Source: a virus. From it: a DNA stretch of 57,479 nucleotides. The notes beneath the pieces were generated by a model. That model saw nothing but the letters and a program-made list of their open reading frames with translations. It did not search any database and was not told the DNA's origin. The translations under genes and the position numbers were made by a program. Shown piece after piece: positions 20,881-30,423 of the stretch. Where the stretch lies: positions 1 to 57,479 of IMG/VR virus record IMGVR_UViG_3300036790_000341; one strand, 5' to 3'. Each line of letters begins with the position of its first letter. Position 1 is the stretch's first letter.

Positions 20881-21984
20881 ATGAAGATCGCAGTCACGGG
20901 TGGCGCCGGTTTCATCGGCGGCCACGTGGTGGACGAGCTGCTGCGGCGGGGCCACGAGCCCGTGATCTTCGACCACCGGGCCAAGCACCACGCTGTGCCG
21001 GATCACCCGGACCGGTACCTGCCGAGCATGTTGGGCGACACGCGGGACGAAGTCCAGGTCACCGAGCTCGCCGCGCACGTCGAGGGCATCATCCACCTCG
21101 CCTCCGTGCTCGGCACGCAGGAGACCGTGGCCAACCCGCGCCCGGCCGTGATGACCAACGTCATCTCCGGCATGAACGTGTTCGAGGCCGCAGTGCAGTA
21201 CGGCATCCCCGCGGTCAACATCTGCGTCGGCAACGCCGGCATGTCCAACCCCTACTCGGCCAGCAAGACCTGTGTCGAGTCGCTCGGCCACATGTACGTG
21301 CGGGATCGGGGCGCGAAGCTCAACCAGGTGCGCGTCGTCAACGCGTACGGGCCGCGGCAGCTGATGGCCAACCCGTACGGCGTCGGGAAGGTCCGCAAGA
21401 TCATGCCCGCGTTCGTGGCCCGCGCGCTGACCGGCCAGCCGATCGAGATCTACGGCGACGGCGAGCAGGTCTCCGACTGCGTGTTCGTCACCGACGTCGC
21501 CGCCGCACTGGTCAACGCCCTCGAGTTCGCGGCCCAGGGCACCGTCCTGGACCACGTGGTCGAGGTCGGCCCGACCGAGCACATGACCGTGAACGAGGTC
21601 GCCCGCATGGTCGCCCAGCTGGCGCGACCCGAGAACGGCGGACACGAGTCCGAGATCGTCCACCTTCCGATGCGGCCGGGCGAGACGCCGGGCGCGCGGA
21701 TCGTCGCGCGCAACGAGACGATGCACGACATCGGGATGCCGCCCGAGTACCTCAAGCCGCTCAGCCACGGGATCGCCGAGACGGTGGCCTGGTACGCCGA
21801 GCACTGGCTGCCCCAGTACGTGGGGCACCTCCAGTCGATCCACCCGAGCGGCAGGACGCCGCAGGAGAAGGCATTCCTGGGACGGACCTACAACGCCTTC
21901 TCGAACGGGGCCAGCCACCAGGACGAGCCGGTGACCAACCTCACCGGCGACCTCGGGAGCGCCAAGATCACCCGGCATGGCTAA
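20881..21984 (+). CDS. NAD-dependent sugar epimerase/dehydratase
   Basis: 367 aa SDR-extended enzyme. The NAD-binding GGAGFIGG lies at residues 7-14 and the active-site YSASK appears in SNPYSASKTCVE. Later landmarks are typical of UDP-glucose 4-epimerase-like enzymes (VRVVNAYGPRQ, IEIYGDGEQVSDCVFVTDVA). It makes an activated sugar for the two transferases that follow. Start ATG 20881 has a GAGGAG site. Substrate not predictable. Confidence 0.92.
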   Translation: MKIAVTGGAGFIGGHVVDELLRRGHEPVIFDHRAKHHAVPDHPDRYLPSMLGDTRDEVQVTELAAHVEGIIHLASVLGTQETVANPRPAVMTNVISGMNVFEAAVQYGIPAVNICVGNAGMSNPYSASKTCVESLGHMYVRDRGAKLNQVRVVNAYGPRQLMANPYGVGKVRKIMPAFVARALTGQPIEIYGDGEQVSDCVFVTDVAAALVNALEFAAQGTVLDHVVEVGPTEHMTVNEVARMVAQLARPENGGHESEIVHLPMRPGETPGARIVARNETMHDIGMPPEYLKPLSHGIAETVAWYAEHWLPQYVGHLQSIHPSGRTPQEKAFLGRTYNAFSNGASHQDEPVTNLTGDLGSAKITRHG

Positions 21985-23029
21985 GGGCTGGTTGTGGGCT
22001 GCGGACGCAGGCGGGTGCGGCTGGTACCGTACGGTCATCGTCGCCGAAGCACTCCGCGGCCTCGGCCACGACGTCGGCCAGGGCATCACGATCGACGACG
22101 ACTACCAGGACGCCGACGCCGTCCTCGGCCAGCGCATCTGCATCCCCGGATCCTCGATCGCCTGGGCGCGCTGGAACTTCCAGCACGAGAAGACCACCGT
22201 CTTCGACGCCGACGACGACTACTTCCACATGTACCAGCACCCCGAGTTCGGGCCGGCCGCAGTCGAGTACGGCAATTCGCGCGTCCAGGCGCGGCTCCTG
22301 GCCAACGCCGCCAGCTCGACCTACACCACCTGCGCCACACCCAGGATCGCCGAGGCGTTCGCCCCGTTCTGCGACAACGTCCTCGTCGTGCCGAACGGGC
22401 TGCCCGAGAGGTACCTGGAAGTCGACGCCCCGTACGAGCGGCGGCGGTACAACCCCGAGACGCACCAGTACGACGACGGCTACACCTCACCGGCCCCGCC
22501 GATCGTCGGGTGGGCCGGGTCGTCGTTCACGCAGTGGGAACTGACCACCACCGTCAAGGACGCCCTGTCCCGGGTGGACGAGTGGGGAGGCCGGCTGCAC
22601 GTCGTCGGCGTCCCCTACCCGATCATGCGCAAGACCGGTCTCGTCAAGCCCGGCGTCTCGGTCACCGGCTGGATCGACGGCACCCACAAGTACCTCGACG
22701 CCATCGACTTCGACATCTGGGTCGCCCCCTACCGGCAGAGCGACTACAACAACGCCAAGGTGGCGACCAAGGCCCTCGAGGCCGCGTTCCTCGGCATCCC
22801 GATCGTCGCTTCCGCCACCACCCCCTACCGGCACTTCGTCCAGGACGGCGAGACCGGATTCCTCGTCGAACCCGGCGGCGACTGGGAGACCCCGATCCGC
22901 ACGCTGATCAACGACCCGGCGCTGCGCGAGTCCATGGGCCGCGCCGCCCGCGAGAACGCCCGGGAGTTCACCATCGAGAAGCTGGCCGCCCAACTCTGGG
23001 ACCCGATCCTGTTTGGAGACCGCAAGTGA
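21977..23029 (+). CDS. GT-B glycosyltransferase (GT4-like)
   Basis: 350 aa. Start overlaps the epimerase by 8 nt. Rossmann-type halves are seen in CGWYRTVIVAEALRGLGHDV and PPIVGWAGSS; the donor-site pattern KALEAAFLGIPIVASATTPY with GETGFLVEPG is characteristic of GT-B retaining transferases. It probably transfers a sugar to a phage protein or a host surface glycan. The neighbours are an epimerase and a second transferase. Confidence 0.88.
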   Translation: MAKGWLWAADAGGCGWYRTVIVAEALRGLGHDVGQGITIDDDYQDADAVLGQRICIPGSSIAWARWNFQHEKTTVFDADDDYFHMYQHPEFGPAAVEYGNSRVQARLLANAASSTYTTCATPRIAEAFAPFCDNVLVVPNGLPERYLEVDAPYERRRYNPETHQYDDGYTSPAPPIVGWAGSSFTQWELTTTVKDALSRVDEWGGRLHVVGVPYPIMRKTGLVKPGVSVTGWIDGTHKYLDAIDFDIWVAPYRQSDYNNAKVATKALEAAFLGIPIVASATTPYRHFVQDGETGFLVEPGGDWETPIRTLINDPALRESMGRAARENAREFTIEKLAAQLWDPILFGDRK

Positions 23030-23886
23030 TCGCTGGCAAGAAGGTCGTCGCGTGGATTCCGTTCGGCCGGGAATCCACCGTCAGCATCCTGTTCCGGTAC
23101 CTGCTGCGCGACCACGAACGCGGCATCATCGACGAACTGTGGCTGTACCTGAACACGGACGACAGTCAAGTCGGCGACCTGGCCTACGCGTACAAGCTCG
23201 CACGCAAGCACAAGGACTGGGTGCGGCTCATCGAGCGCCCGGAGCACCTGCCGCGCCTGCAGCCCAAGCAGCGCAACACCGGCTACGCCTACCGGTACAT
23301 GGCCGACCCGAACGCCCTGTTCTTCCGGTTCGACGACGACATCGTGTACGTCCACGAGAACGCGGTCGAGACGCTGTGCAAAGCGAAGGTCGCACTGCCC
23401 GGGACGCTCGCCTGCTTCGCCCTCATGTGGAACAACGCCATCACGAGCTGGTATGCGCAGAAGCTCGACATCATCCCCGAATCGTTCGGGAAGGTGGCGT
23501 CGCCGTTCTGCATGGACCCGGTCGGCTGGGGCGACGGCGACTTCGCCGTGAAGATCCACCGGCTGCTCCTGGAATGGCTCGAGCAGGGCACGCCCGAGAA
23601 GGCGTACTTCTACCAGAACTACCCCCTCGCGCCGCGCCAGCAGTTCAGCGTCTCCTGCCACGTGATCGACGGCGCCGACTTCATGACGCTGCCCGAGCCG
23701 GGCGTCCTGGACTACCCGGAGGAGGAGCACTGGATCACCGTGCACCGGCCGGCCGTGGTCGGGAAGGACAACGTCATCGTGGGCGACGCCCTCGTGTCGC
23801 ACTACACGTTCTACCCGCAGGGCCAGATCGTGCGGGCGACGAACATCCTGGACCGCTACCGCAAGATCTCGGAGACACTGGCATGA
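23026..23886 (+). CDS. GT-A-like glycosyltransferase
   Basis: 286 aa from GTG 23026 in a GTGA overlap. An acidic DxD-type metal site is visible in FFRFDDDIVYV, preceded by a nucleotide-sugar fold (VVAWIPFGRESTVSILFRYL, DELWLYLNTDDSQVGDLAYA). HWITVHRPAVVGKDNVIVGD is near the end. It likely works with the previous enzyme. Family number not assigned. Confidence 0.75.
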   Translation: MIAGKKVVAWIPFGRESTVSILFRYLLRDHERGIIDELWLYLNTDDSQVGDLAYAYKLARKHKDWVRLIERPEHLPRLQPKQRNTGYAYRYMADPNALFFRFDDDIVYVHENAVETLCKAKVALPGTLACFALMWNNAITSWYAQKLDIIPESFGKVASPFCMDPVGWGDGDFAVKIHRLLLEWLEQGTPEKAYFYQNYPLAPRQQFSVSCHVIDGADFMTLPEPGVLDYPEEEHWITVHRPAVVGKDNVIVGDALVSHYTFYPQGQIVRATNILDRYRKISETLA

Positions 23887-24179
23887 GCGCCAAGGACATG
23901 AAGGCCACGCACGTCACGGTCGAGCAGGTCGCCGCCACCGCGGCCGCGGTGGTCGACTCCGTCAACCCCGGCGTCCAGCAGCCCCGCAGCGACCAGGTCG
24001 AGATCCAGGTCGACCCGCAGATGCTGCAGCAGGCCACGCAGATGAAGAACGCCCGGCTGATCGCGTCGCTGGTGCACGAGTCCGCGATGCTGGAGGTCGC
24101 GCTCGAGCAGGAGCGCCGCGGCCGCATGGAGGCCGAGGCCAAGGTCGCGGCGTTGCAGGCCGCCATGATGGCAGAGTAG
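23883..24179 (+). CDS. Small coiled-coil protein
   Basis: 98 aa, ATGA overlap with the transferase gene. Ala/Val-rich helical start (VEQVAATAAAVVDSVNPG) and a coiled-coil C-terminus (LEVALEQERRGRMEAEAKVA). No catalytic motif. It may be a partner or acceptor in the sugar pathway, judged only from position. Confidence 0.65.
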   Translation: MSAKDMKATHVTVEQVAATAAAVVDSVNPGVQQPRSDQVEIQVDPQMLQQATQMKNARLIASLVHESAMLEVALEQERRGRMEAEAKVAALQAAMMAE

Positions 24180-24247
24180 ATTGCCTCCTGAGCAAGCATG
24201 TGCGTAGCCGCGCTGCGCACGCCGACACCCGCACCAGGGAGACCACA

Positions 24248-24508
24248 GTGAGCGACACCACCGCGCCGCAGGACAGCGGCGACGTGCCCGAGCAGAGCAC
24301 CGACACGCGCACCAGGCTGATCCTGGACTGCACGTTCAGCGACGACCTGTGCAAGGCGCTACTCGGCCAGCCGGCCACCTATAGCAGTGCGATCACCGGG
24401 ATGAAGGCCGCGCTGGCCGGCTGGGGCGCCGACGTCCGCATGTACGTGCCCGGCACACACCCCGACGAGAACCCGATCGCCCACGGGCAGGCCTCCCCGG
24501 CCGCGTAG
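24248..24508 (+). CDS. Small hypothetical protein
   Basis: 86 aa from GTG 24248 with a GGGAG site. After a polar start (SDTTAPQDSGDVPEQSTDTR) comes RLILDCTFSDDLCKALLG and GWGADVRMYVPGTHPDENPI, suggesting a small alpha/beta fold. It ends the sugar operon just before the terminator at 24521. Function unknown. Confidence 0.6.
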   Translation: MSDTTAPQDSGDVPEQSTDTRTRLILDCTFSDDLCKALLGQPATYSSAITGMKAALAGWGADVRMYVPGTHPDENPIAHGQASPAA

Positions 24509-24520
24509 TCGGAGCGCGCC

Positions 24521-24552
24521 CGTCCCCGCCCGTGTATCACCGGGCGGGGACG
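24521..24552. terminator. Bidirectional terminator
   Basis: CGTCCCCGCCCG and its perfect 12-bp complement flank an 8-nt loop between convergent genes (plus strand ending 24508, minus strand ending 24558). No U-tract. It closes both the sugar operon and the structural operon. Confidence 0.8.
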
Positions 24553-24557
24553 GTGCG

Positions 24558-24797
24558 TCAACCGACGGTGGGCGCCGCGGCCGCGTCCTGGTACTGGGTC
24601 AGCTGCTTGCGCAGGTCGGCGTTCTGCTCCTGCAGCCCCCGGATGACGTCCTCCAGGTAGCGCCGGTGAGCGCGGGACGACACCGACTCGGACGTAAGCC
24701 GATGCACGGTGCTCTCCAGCTCGCTCACCACGAGCTGGATGGGGATCTCGTCCAGCAGATTGTTCAGAGGGTCCGGAGTCTCGGCCATGGCGCCCAT
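24558..24797 (-). CDS. Small coiled-coil protein, end of structural operon
   Basis: 79 aa; the middle and end are a coiled coil (LVVSELESTVHRLTSESVSS, YLEDVIRGLQEQNADLRKQL). The start is ATG 24797 or 24788. It directly follows the tail fibre gene, so it may be a fibre chaperone; that is inference. Confidence 0.6.
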   Translation of the reverse strand: MGAMAETPDPLNNLLDEIPIQLVVSELESTVHRLTSESVSSRAHRRYLEDVIRGLQEQNADLRKQLTQYQDAAAAPTVG

Positions 24798-24798
24798 T

Positions 24799-25728
24799 TT
24801 AGTACGCGGCTCCCATGTCTTCCACGAACAGCTCCCGGTTGCCGACCGGGGTGAACGCGCCCGTACCTGTCAGCTTGGTGTACGACACGCCGAAGGTGTG
24901 GGTGCCGGTGACCGTGCACAGGAAGGTCTCGCCCAGGGAGATGGTGTCGCGGCCGGCGCCACCCGCGGCCGCCGCCTCCCATTGGGACTGGGCGATCAAG
25001 GCGGAGGCCGAGGTGGGGTTGGACGCCGACTGAGAGTCCCTGATCTGCACGGAGTAGGTGTCCAGGGCGACGCCGCCGTTGCCGATCAGCCCGTTCACGG
25101 TCGCCTGGTACCGGCGTCCGCTGACCAGGGCGCACTGGTAGTAGCCCAACACTGCGTCGAACACCTCGGTGCCGGTGGTACTGGACCCGGCGGTTCCGAG
25201 AGTGCTCGTGGTGACGGGGGTGGCCATGAGCATCTGGCCCTGCGGGACCCAGTTGGCCCCGTTGTACACCATGCTGCGGCCGGTATCGGTCTCGAAGATC
25301 GTGGTGCCGGCGCCGATCGCCCCGGTGGGGCGCGTAATGGAGGTGCACGACACGTTGGACCGGTACCGCCACGTGCTGGACCCGGTCGCCACGATCAGGG
25401 CGGCGGTGTCGGTCTCGTAGGCGATCTCGCCCGCGCCGACGCCGGAGCTGGGGCGCGAGCCGCTGGTACAGGTCATCGCCTGGTGGGACATGTACGTCCA
25501 GGACGGGCTGGCCTTGGACCCGGTGTTCTGGGCGTACCGCTTGCTGTCGGTCTCGTAGACGATCTGGCCGGCGTAGGTGTTGGACGGCCGGGCCGACGAC
25601 GTGCACTGGACGGCGCCCATCAGGGCGTCGATCGTGCTGAAGTTGTTCTCGACGTGCGCACCGAAGTTGAACGTGTCGTTCAGGTCCGGCAGCAGCAGCG
25701 CGAGATTGGCGGTATTCGTGTCAGCCAC
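24799..25728 (-). CDS. Tail fibre/receptor-binding protein with triple repeat
   Basis: 309 aa from GTG 25726-25728. Residues about 40-165 contain three tandem repeats opening CTSSARP, CTSGSRP and CTSITRP, each followed about 14 residues later by (Y/F)ETD and an aromatic residue; this is typical of phage minor tail or collagen-free fibre proteins. The C-terminal 140 residues form a beta-rich domain (TYSVQIRDSQSASNPTSASA, GTHTFGVSYTKLTGTGAFTP) that may bind the host. Last structural gene of the tail block. Confidence 0.75.
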   Translation of the reverse strand: MADTNTANLALLLPDLNDTFNFGAHVENNFSTIDALMGAVQCTSSARPSNTYAGQIVYETDSKRYAQNTGSKASPSWTYMSHQAMTCTSGSRPSSGVGAGEIAYETDTAALIVATGSSTWRYRSNVSCTSITRPTGAIGAGTTIFETDTGRSMVYNGANWVPQGQMLMATPVTTSTLGTAGSSTTGTEVFDAVLGYYQCALVSGRRYQATVNGLIGNGGVALDTYSVQIRDSQSASNPTSASALIAQSQWEAAAAGGAGRDTISLGETFLCTVTGTHTFGVSYTKLTGTGAFTPVGNRELFVEDMGAAY

Positions 25729-26185
25729 GGTTCGTCCTGCCGTTCTTCATGCGAGCACGGACTTCCTGCATCCTGCGACATGCCTCGGTCAGTAGCGGGT
25801 CGTTCGGGTCGTACGCCTTCCGGATGGTGTCCAGCAGCCCGTGGGGATCCTGGTGCGTCACCCGCTGCTTGGCAGCCGCGACCCGGGCCAGGTGAGCCTC
25901 GCGTGCTGTCTTCTCGTCGGTGTTGTACAGGAAGGTGGGATCGGTGTGGTGCAGTTCGAAATGGTGCTCGTGGATGACGACATCCAGTAGCGTGTCGAAA
26001 TCGGACGGATCGAGCCCGTATTCCGCCGACCGGTGGAAAAACGTCGAGTGTGGAATCACGTAGATCCACGGATGCGCGCCTTCCACGTCCATGTCGATAA
26101 ACCAGATCGGGTGGGTTGGAGACGACTGCTGCTCGCTCGAAGCGTCTCTCACCCGGGTGATGGTTCTCTTCTGCGGTTCAGGCAT
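25721..26185 (-). CDS. Hypothetical protein in the tail module
   Basis: 154 aa, ATG 26183-26185. The fold looks alpha/beta (HPIWFIDMDVEGAHPWIYVI, DFDTLLDVVIHEHHFELHHT) with a basic helical C-terminus (AAKQRVTHQ, RRMQEVRARMKNG). It overlaps the fibre gene by 8 nt. Common as an uncharacterised gene between minor tail proteins. Function unknown. Confidence 0.65.
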   Translation of the reverse strand: MPEPQKRTITRVRDASSEQQSSPTHPIWFIDMDVEGAHPWIYVIPHSTFFHRSAEYGLDPSDFDTLLDVVIHEHHFELHHTDPTFLYNTDEKTAREAHLARVAAAKQRVTHQDPHGLLDTIRKAYDPNDPLLTEACRRMQEVRARMKNGRTNRG

Positions 26186-26194
26186 GAGAGTGTC

Positions 26195-29095
26195 CTATCG
26201 GTTCCGGAAAGCCCAGTACAGGATCGACCAGGTAGCGGGGGTGGCGGCAGAGAGGCTGAAGCCGAATCCCGTGGCGCTGACGGAGGAGACGTCGGATGCG
26301 GGGACCGTGGTGAAGGTTCCGCACGAGTAGACGGCGATCGGGGTGATGCCGCTGAACATCGTGGTCCCGTAGGACAGGCTGGCGCCGGCCGAGCCGCCGG
26401 TCAGGCTGCCGACGCTGCCGCCGATGATGGCTTCCTGCGAGGCCGGGGTGAAAGCGCCGGAGTTGCTCAGATATCCGTCCAGCTCCCACATGGATTCGGC
26501 GTTGGATGCGCTGTAGTTGAACAGCAGTTGGCCGCCGTGCGTGGAAATGATCGGGAACAGTCCGAACAGTGCGCTGATGTATCCCAGAGAGACGATGCCG
26601 CCGTTGGTGGCCTGGTTGCTTGCCAGTGTCACGCGGAGGGAGCTGCCGCCGTTGCCTCCGCCGGCAGCGGCACCTCCGACGCTGAGCTGGTCGGCGAACG
26701 TCGTGCCGCTGTTGACGTACGTGCCCGAGGTGATCGCCATGGGAGCGGTGTTGCCGTTGTTGCTCGTCGTGTTGATAAAGGCATTGTTCGCTCCGGTCAC
26801 GTCGTACATGCGGAGCGTCGGGTACTGGCCGCTGCAGTCGATGACGATCTGGTTCCCGCCGGAGATCTTGGCCAGGGTAACCGATGTGGTCGCGGTGTTC
26901 AGGTCGAATACGAGGTTGCCGGCGGAGTCGTAGCTGTGGACCCCGGTGGAGTCCATGGACACGCGCTGCCCGGCCGCGGCGGTCTCGATCACGCCGCCCA
27001 TGATGATCGACGCTGTGATGGTGCCGGCGGTCAGCTTGGAGACGTTGAGGTCGGTGATGTACGCGTTCGACCACAGGGTCGCCGTCGACCCGGCGGACAC
27101 GGACGGGTTGGACTTGTTGCCCGCCGTGTCCACCGCGATCAGCTTGATGTACATGTTCTGCGCCGGCGGCTGCCCGGGCGGGATCGCGAACGACGCCACC
27201 ACCGGGATCTGCCCGGTGATGTTCCCGATGTTCGCCTGCACGTTGCCCAGCTTCGTGCCCGACGTCGGGGTGAACAGCGGATCGTAGGAGCCGTGCACCT
27301 CGATGTGGTTCAAGTCCACCGGCTGCGTGTACGTCCCGCCGTCCGAGGTCCCGCAGTCCCACGTCACCTGCACCGACGCCATGTTCGACGCCACCGTCGG
27401 CGCGTCCGGGGTCGGCGGCGGGATCGTGTCGACGTTCGCCTGGAACGTGGTGGTCGCCGACCACGCCCCGTAGTTGGGGGGGTCCGCGGTGTCCACGGCG
27501 CGGATCTGGAAGTCGTACTCGACCCCCGGCGTGAGCTCCTGGATCAGCAGGGTGTTCACACCGCCCCCGACGAACGTGACCTTCCAGTTCGCCAGCGCCT
27601 GCGGGATCAGCTGCTTGTAGGTGCCGCCGAGGCCGGCCAGCGCGTTGTACGTGTACGCGGCGGACTGCAGCTGGTTGTACGACGGATTCTGCGCGAAGAT
27701 ACCCAGGTCGGGCCGGTACTGGATCTCGTAGTGGTCCAGGTCCGTCATGGTGGTGCCGTCGGTGTTCGCCGGCGTCGACCAGTTGACCTGGATCTGCGCC
27801 TGCGTCTTGCCGTCCGACGGACCCTGGTACACGGTGGTGGAGAACGCCCCGAACACCGGCACGCCGGGGATGGTGTTGTCCGGGATCGGCCGGGACCCGA
27901 CCGGCTCGGTGGTGGACACCAGGTTCCGGTTGTACCCGCCCACGGTCAGGTTGGTGGTGTTGCCGTCCTCGAACTGGATGTAGTCGGTCAGGTCGTACCA
28001 GTTGCCGCTGCCGTCCCGGTACGCCACCGTCATGTCGGAGGTGACCGGCCAGTCGACCTGGATCACCCGCTGCTTGGTCGGGTTGATCCGCTGGCCCCGG
28101 TAGACGATCTCGTTGCCGCCGGTGGTGTCGATGAACCCGGCGTCCGGGTCGTAGAGCCACACGTAGTCGCCGCACTGCAGCTCGCCCTTGATGTCGTACT
28201 CGGACGACGAGAGGCGCACCTGGTCGGCGGGGGTGGTGTAGGGGATCAGCGCGGCCTGCGCGGACACGGTGGCGTTGACCGAGGACACTCCGGACGCGCT
28301 GATCATGCGGGTCATCTTGACGGTGTTGCCGTAGAAGTCCGTGTAGGGCACCGACGCCCCGACGTCGGCGCTGTTCGCCACCCCCACCGCGGTGCTCGCC
28401 CCGGACCCGGAGGCGAGGACCACGACGCGGGTGGTGTAGTCCTTCACGTCCTCGATGAGCTCGGCCACGCCGTCCAGGCCGCGCACGGACATGTCCAGGC
28501 CCGGGGCGTTCGGGATGATCGCGACGATGGGGGTGGTGCGGTAGAGGGACGCGACCGGCCCGAAGTCGACGGTGGCGTTGTTGTTCGCGCGCCACTCGGC
28601 GATCTGCGTCGGCAGGGCGCCCTGGGTGATCTGGGTGGCGAACGAGGACAGGGCGTCGGCCACGGTCGACCAGATGAACGTGCCCGTGTAGGTCGCGGAG
28701 CTCGGCATCGGGTAGGTCGTGCCGACCTTGAGGGAGGACACCCCGACCAGAGTGCTGACCACGCTCGAGTACGCGGCCGACGTGAAGATCGCGCCGTTGC
28801 CGGACGACCCGGGCGTGTTGTTCCCCTCGATGACCGGGCCGACCTTGGAGCCGTTGCCGAGCCACGTGGCCATGCAGTCGCCCGAGATCACCGGGCCGCG
28901 GCCCTGGTCCTCGGTCTGGAAGTCCAGGCCGGTGATCACCCCGGTGAACCGTCCGGAGGTGAACAGCGACGGCCCCTCCAGCGCCGGGTTGTGCCGCCCG
29001 GTGGAGACGACGACGTGCTGGTAGTACTGCAACGCGTCGATGATCGTCCGGGGGGTGTCCGGCGACAGCGTCACCGACCACGACCCGGGGCTCAT
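26195..29095 (-). CDS. Large minor tail protein with Gp37-like and FN3 domains
   Basis: 966 aa. The N-terminal region (SWSVTLSPDTPRTIIDALQY, FTGVITGLDFQTEDQGRGPV) resembles the siphovirus ReqiPepy6 Gp37-like tail domain. The middle has two fibronectin-III-type domains (QIQVNWSTPANTDGTTMTDL, DHYEIQYRPD; VQVTWDCGTSDGGTYTQPVD). The C-terminus is a beta-rich region with Ser/Gly/Ala repeats. It should be at the tail tip. A long open frame on the opposite strand is a GC shadow. Confidence 0.82.
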   Translation of the reverse strand: MSPGSWSVTLSPDTPRTIIDALQYYQHVVVSTGRHNPALEGPSLFTSGRFTGVITGLDFQTEDQGRGPVISGDCMATWLGNGSKVGPVIEGNNTPGSSGNGAIFTSAAYSSVVSTLVGVSSLKVGTTYPMPSSATYTGTFIWSTVADALSSFATQITQGALPTQIAEWRANNNATVDFGPVASLYRTTPIVAIIPNAPGLDMSVRGLDGVAELIEDVKDYTTRVVVLASGSGASTAVGVANSADVGASVPYTDFYGNTVKMTRMISASGVSSVNATVSAQAALIPYTTPADQVRLSSSEYDIKGELQCGDYVWLYDPDAGFIDTTGGNEIVYRGQRINPTKQRVIQVDWPVTSDMTVAYRDGSGNWYDLTDYIQFEDGNTTNLTVGGYNRNLVSTTEPVGSRPIPDNTIPGVPVFGAFSTTVYQGPSDGKTQAQIQVNWSTPANTDGTTMTDLDHYEIQYRPDLGIFAQNPSYNQLQSAAYTYNALAGLGGTYKQLIPQALANWKVTFVGGGVNTLLIQELTPGVEYDFQIRAVDTADPPNYGAWSATTTFQANVDTIPPPTPDAPTVASNMASVQVTWDCGTSDGGTYTQPVDLNHIEVHGSYDPLFTPTSGTKLGNVQANIGNITGQIPVVASFAIPPGQPPAQNMYIKLIAVDTAGNKSNPSVSAGSTATLWSNAYITDLNVSKLTAGTITASIIMGGVIETAAAGQRVSMDSTGVHSYDSAGNLVFDLNTATTSVTLAKISGGNQIVIDCSGQYPTLRMYDVTGANNAFINTTSNNGNTAPMAITSGTYVNSGTTFADQLSVGGAAAGGGNGGSSLRVTLASNQATNGGIVSLGYISALFGLFPIISTHGGQLLFNYSASNAESMWELDGYLSNSGAFTPASQEAIIGGSVGSLTGGSAGASLSYGTTMFSGITPIAVYSCGTFTTVPASDVSSVSATGFGFSLSAATPATWSILYWAFRNR

Positions 29096-29157
29096 GATGG
29101 CCTCTGTGACCGGAATCTAGAACACCTCCCTCTGGGTGCGCCGGGGCGCCGCCGTGT

Positions 29158-30423
29158 TCACCGGCGGATGCCCTGCACGAGCTCGGACGGCGTGGCGATG
29201 TACTGGTTGTACAGGTCCGTGGCGGTGTCTCCGGTGACGGCGCCGGTGCCCCCCACGACGGCGCCGATGAAGGCGTCCATGGCCAGCACGCTGGCCGACG
29301 AGCTCAGGCCGCCGTTGGTCGTGTCGGCGGTGGTGGTGAGCGCGCTCCCGAGGATGTACTTGTTGCCGGCCGCGTCGTTCGATGTGGCCGTGATGTACGC
29401 TCCGGAGCCGCCCGTGGTGCCGTTCTCGGTCGTCCCACGCACCACCTTGAACTGGCCGGCGATCTGGGACTGCAGGTACAGCTCGACATGCCGCGCGCCG
29501 CGCCGCAGCGTCAGGTCCCCGGTGACCCGCACCAGGGACGCGGTAGACCACAGCAGCCGGGCGACGACCATCTCGGGCTCGTTGCGCAGCAGCGAGATCC
29601 CGAGCGGCACCCCGAGGGTGGTTCCCGCGAACCTCAGGTCCCATGTCTTGGCCTGGTAGGCGCCCGACCCGGAGGTGTAGCTGGCCACGTTCAGCACGCC
29701 GCCGGAGGACAGCGGCGTGATGTTGATCAGCCCGTTGCTCAGAGCCCAGTTCGCCGGGGTGGCGGGGCTGAACAGGACGCCGGAGCGCTCGATGCTGTTG
29801 CCGTCCAGGAACTTGACCCGGCCGCCCAGGTAGTTGCCGACCGCGCACCCCCACCTGGGGATCGTGGACTGCGCGGTCGGCAGGTTCAGGTACACGACGT
29901 GCGCGCCGTCCAGGCCGATGCGGGTGACCACGGTGGGGGTGTTGCCCTGCGCCGAGAAGTAGGCGTAGTGCCCGATCGACGGACTGTGCCAGCGCACTCC
30001 CGTGATGGCGAACATGTTGTTGCGGGTGGTGCCGGTCATCCGGGACTCGATGTCGACCTCGAGGTCCGTGCCGATCCGGTTGAGGTCGGCCTTCCAGGTC
30101 AGGGTGACCGACTCGCCCTCCCAGTTCTGCAGGTCGGCCGAACTGTCCGACACGATGTAGTAGCCGTTCAGCTCCGCCTTGTCCGAGAACACGACCGGGA
30201 TGAACGACGAGGCGGACCCCATGCCGAGCAGGTCGGCCTGGCGCGCGGAGAGCTGCGCGGCCGTGGAGCCCGCGAAGTCCGGCAGCGACTCCTGCCCGCT
30301 CAACGCCAGGGTGTGCCCGGTCGGGGCCGTGCTGGTGGGTGCCGCGGCCGCGGGGGAGGCGACCATGGTGGGGAGTTCCACCAGGCTCAGGCGTCCCAGT
30401 GTGATGCTGCCGAACTGGGTCAT
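29158..30423 (-). CDS. Minor (distal) tail protein
   Basis: 421 aa, ATG 30421-30423 sharing a base with the tape measure stop. It is beta-rich throughout (ESVTLTWKADLNRIGTDLEV, ARHVELYLQSQIAGQFKVVR) and lies directly after the tape measure gene, the standard place of the distal tail protein. The C-terminal part (MDAFIGAVVGGTGAVTGDTA) is Gly/Ala-rich. Named from position and composition. Confidence 0.75.
   Translation of the reverse strand: MTQFGSITLGRLSLVELPTMVASPAAAAPTSTAPTGHTLALSGQESLPDFAGSTAAQLSARQADLLGMGSASSFIPVVFSDKAELNGYYIVSDSSADLQNWEGESVTLTWKADLNRIGTDLEVDIESRMTGTTRNNMFAITGVRWHSPSIGHYAYFSAQGNTPTVVTRIGLDGAHVVYLNLPTAQSTIPRWGCAVGNYLGGRVKFLDGNSIERSGVLFSPATPANWALSNGLINITPLSSGGVLNVASYTSGSGAYQAKTWDLRFAGTTLGVPLGISLLRNEPEMVVARLLWSTASLVRVTGDLTLRRGARHVELYLQSQIAGQFKVVRGTTENGTTGGSGAYITATSNDAAGNKYILGSALTTTADTTNGGLSSSASVLAMDAFIGAVVGGTGAVTGDTATDLYNQYIATPSELVQGIRR

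Noticed and set aside
26033-29659. A 1208-codon open frame on the plus strand
   Set aside because: It lies antisense to the well-supported tail-tip protein, is Arg/Gly/His-rich in a way typical of GC-driven shadow frames, and has no motif.
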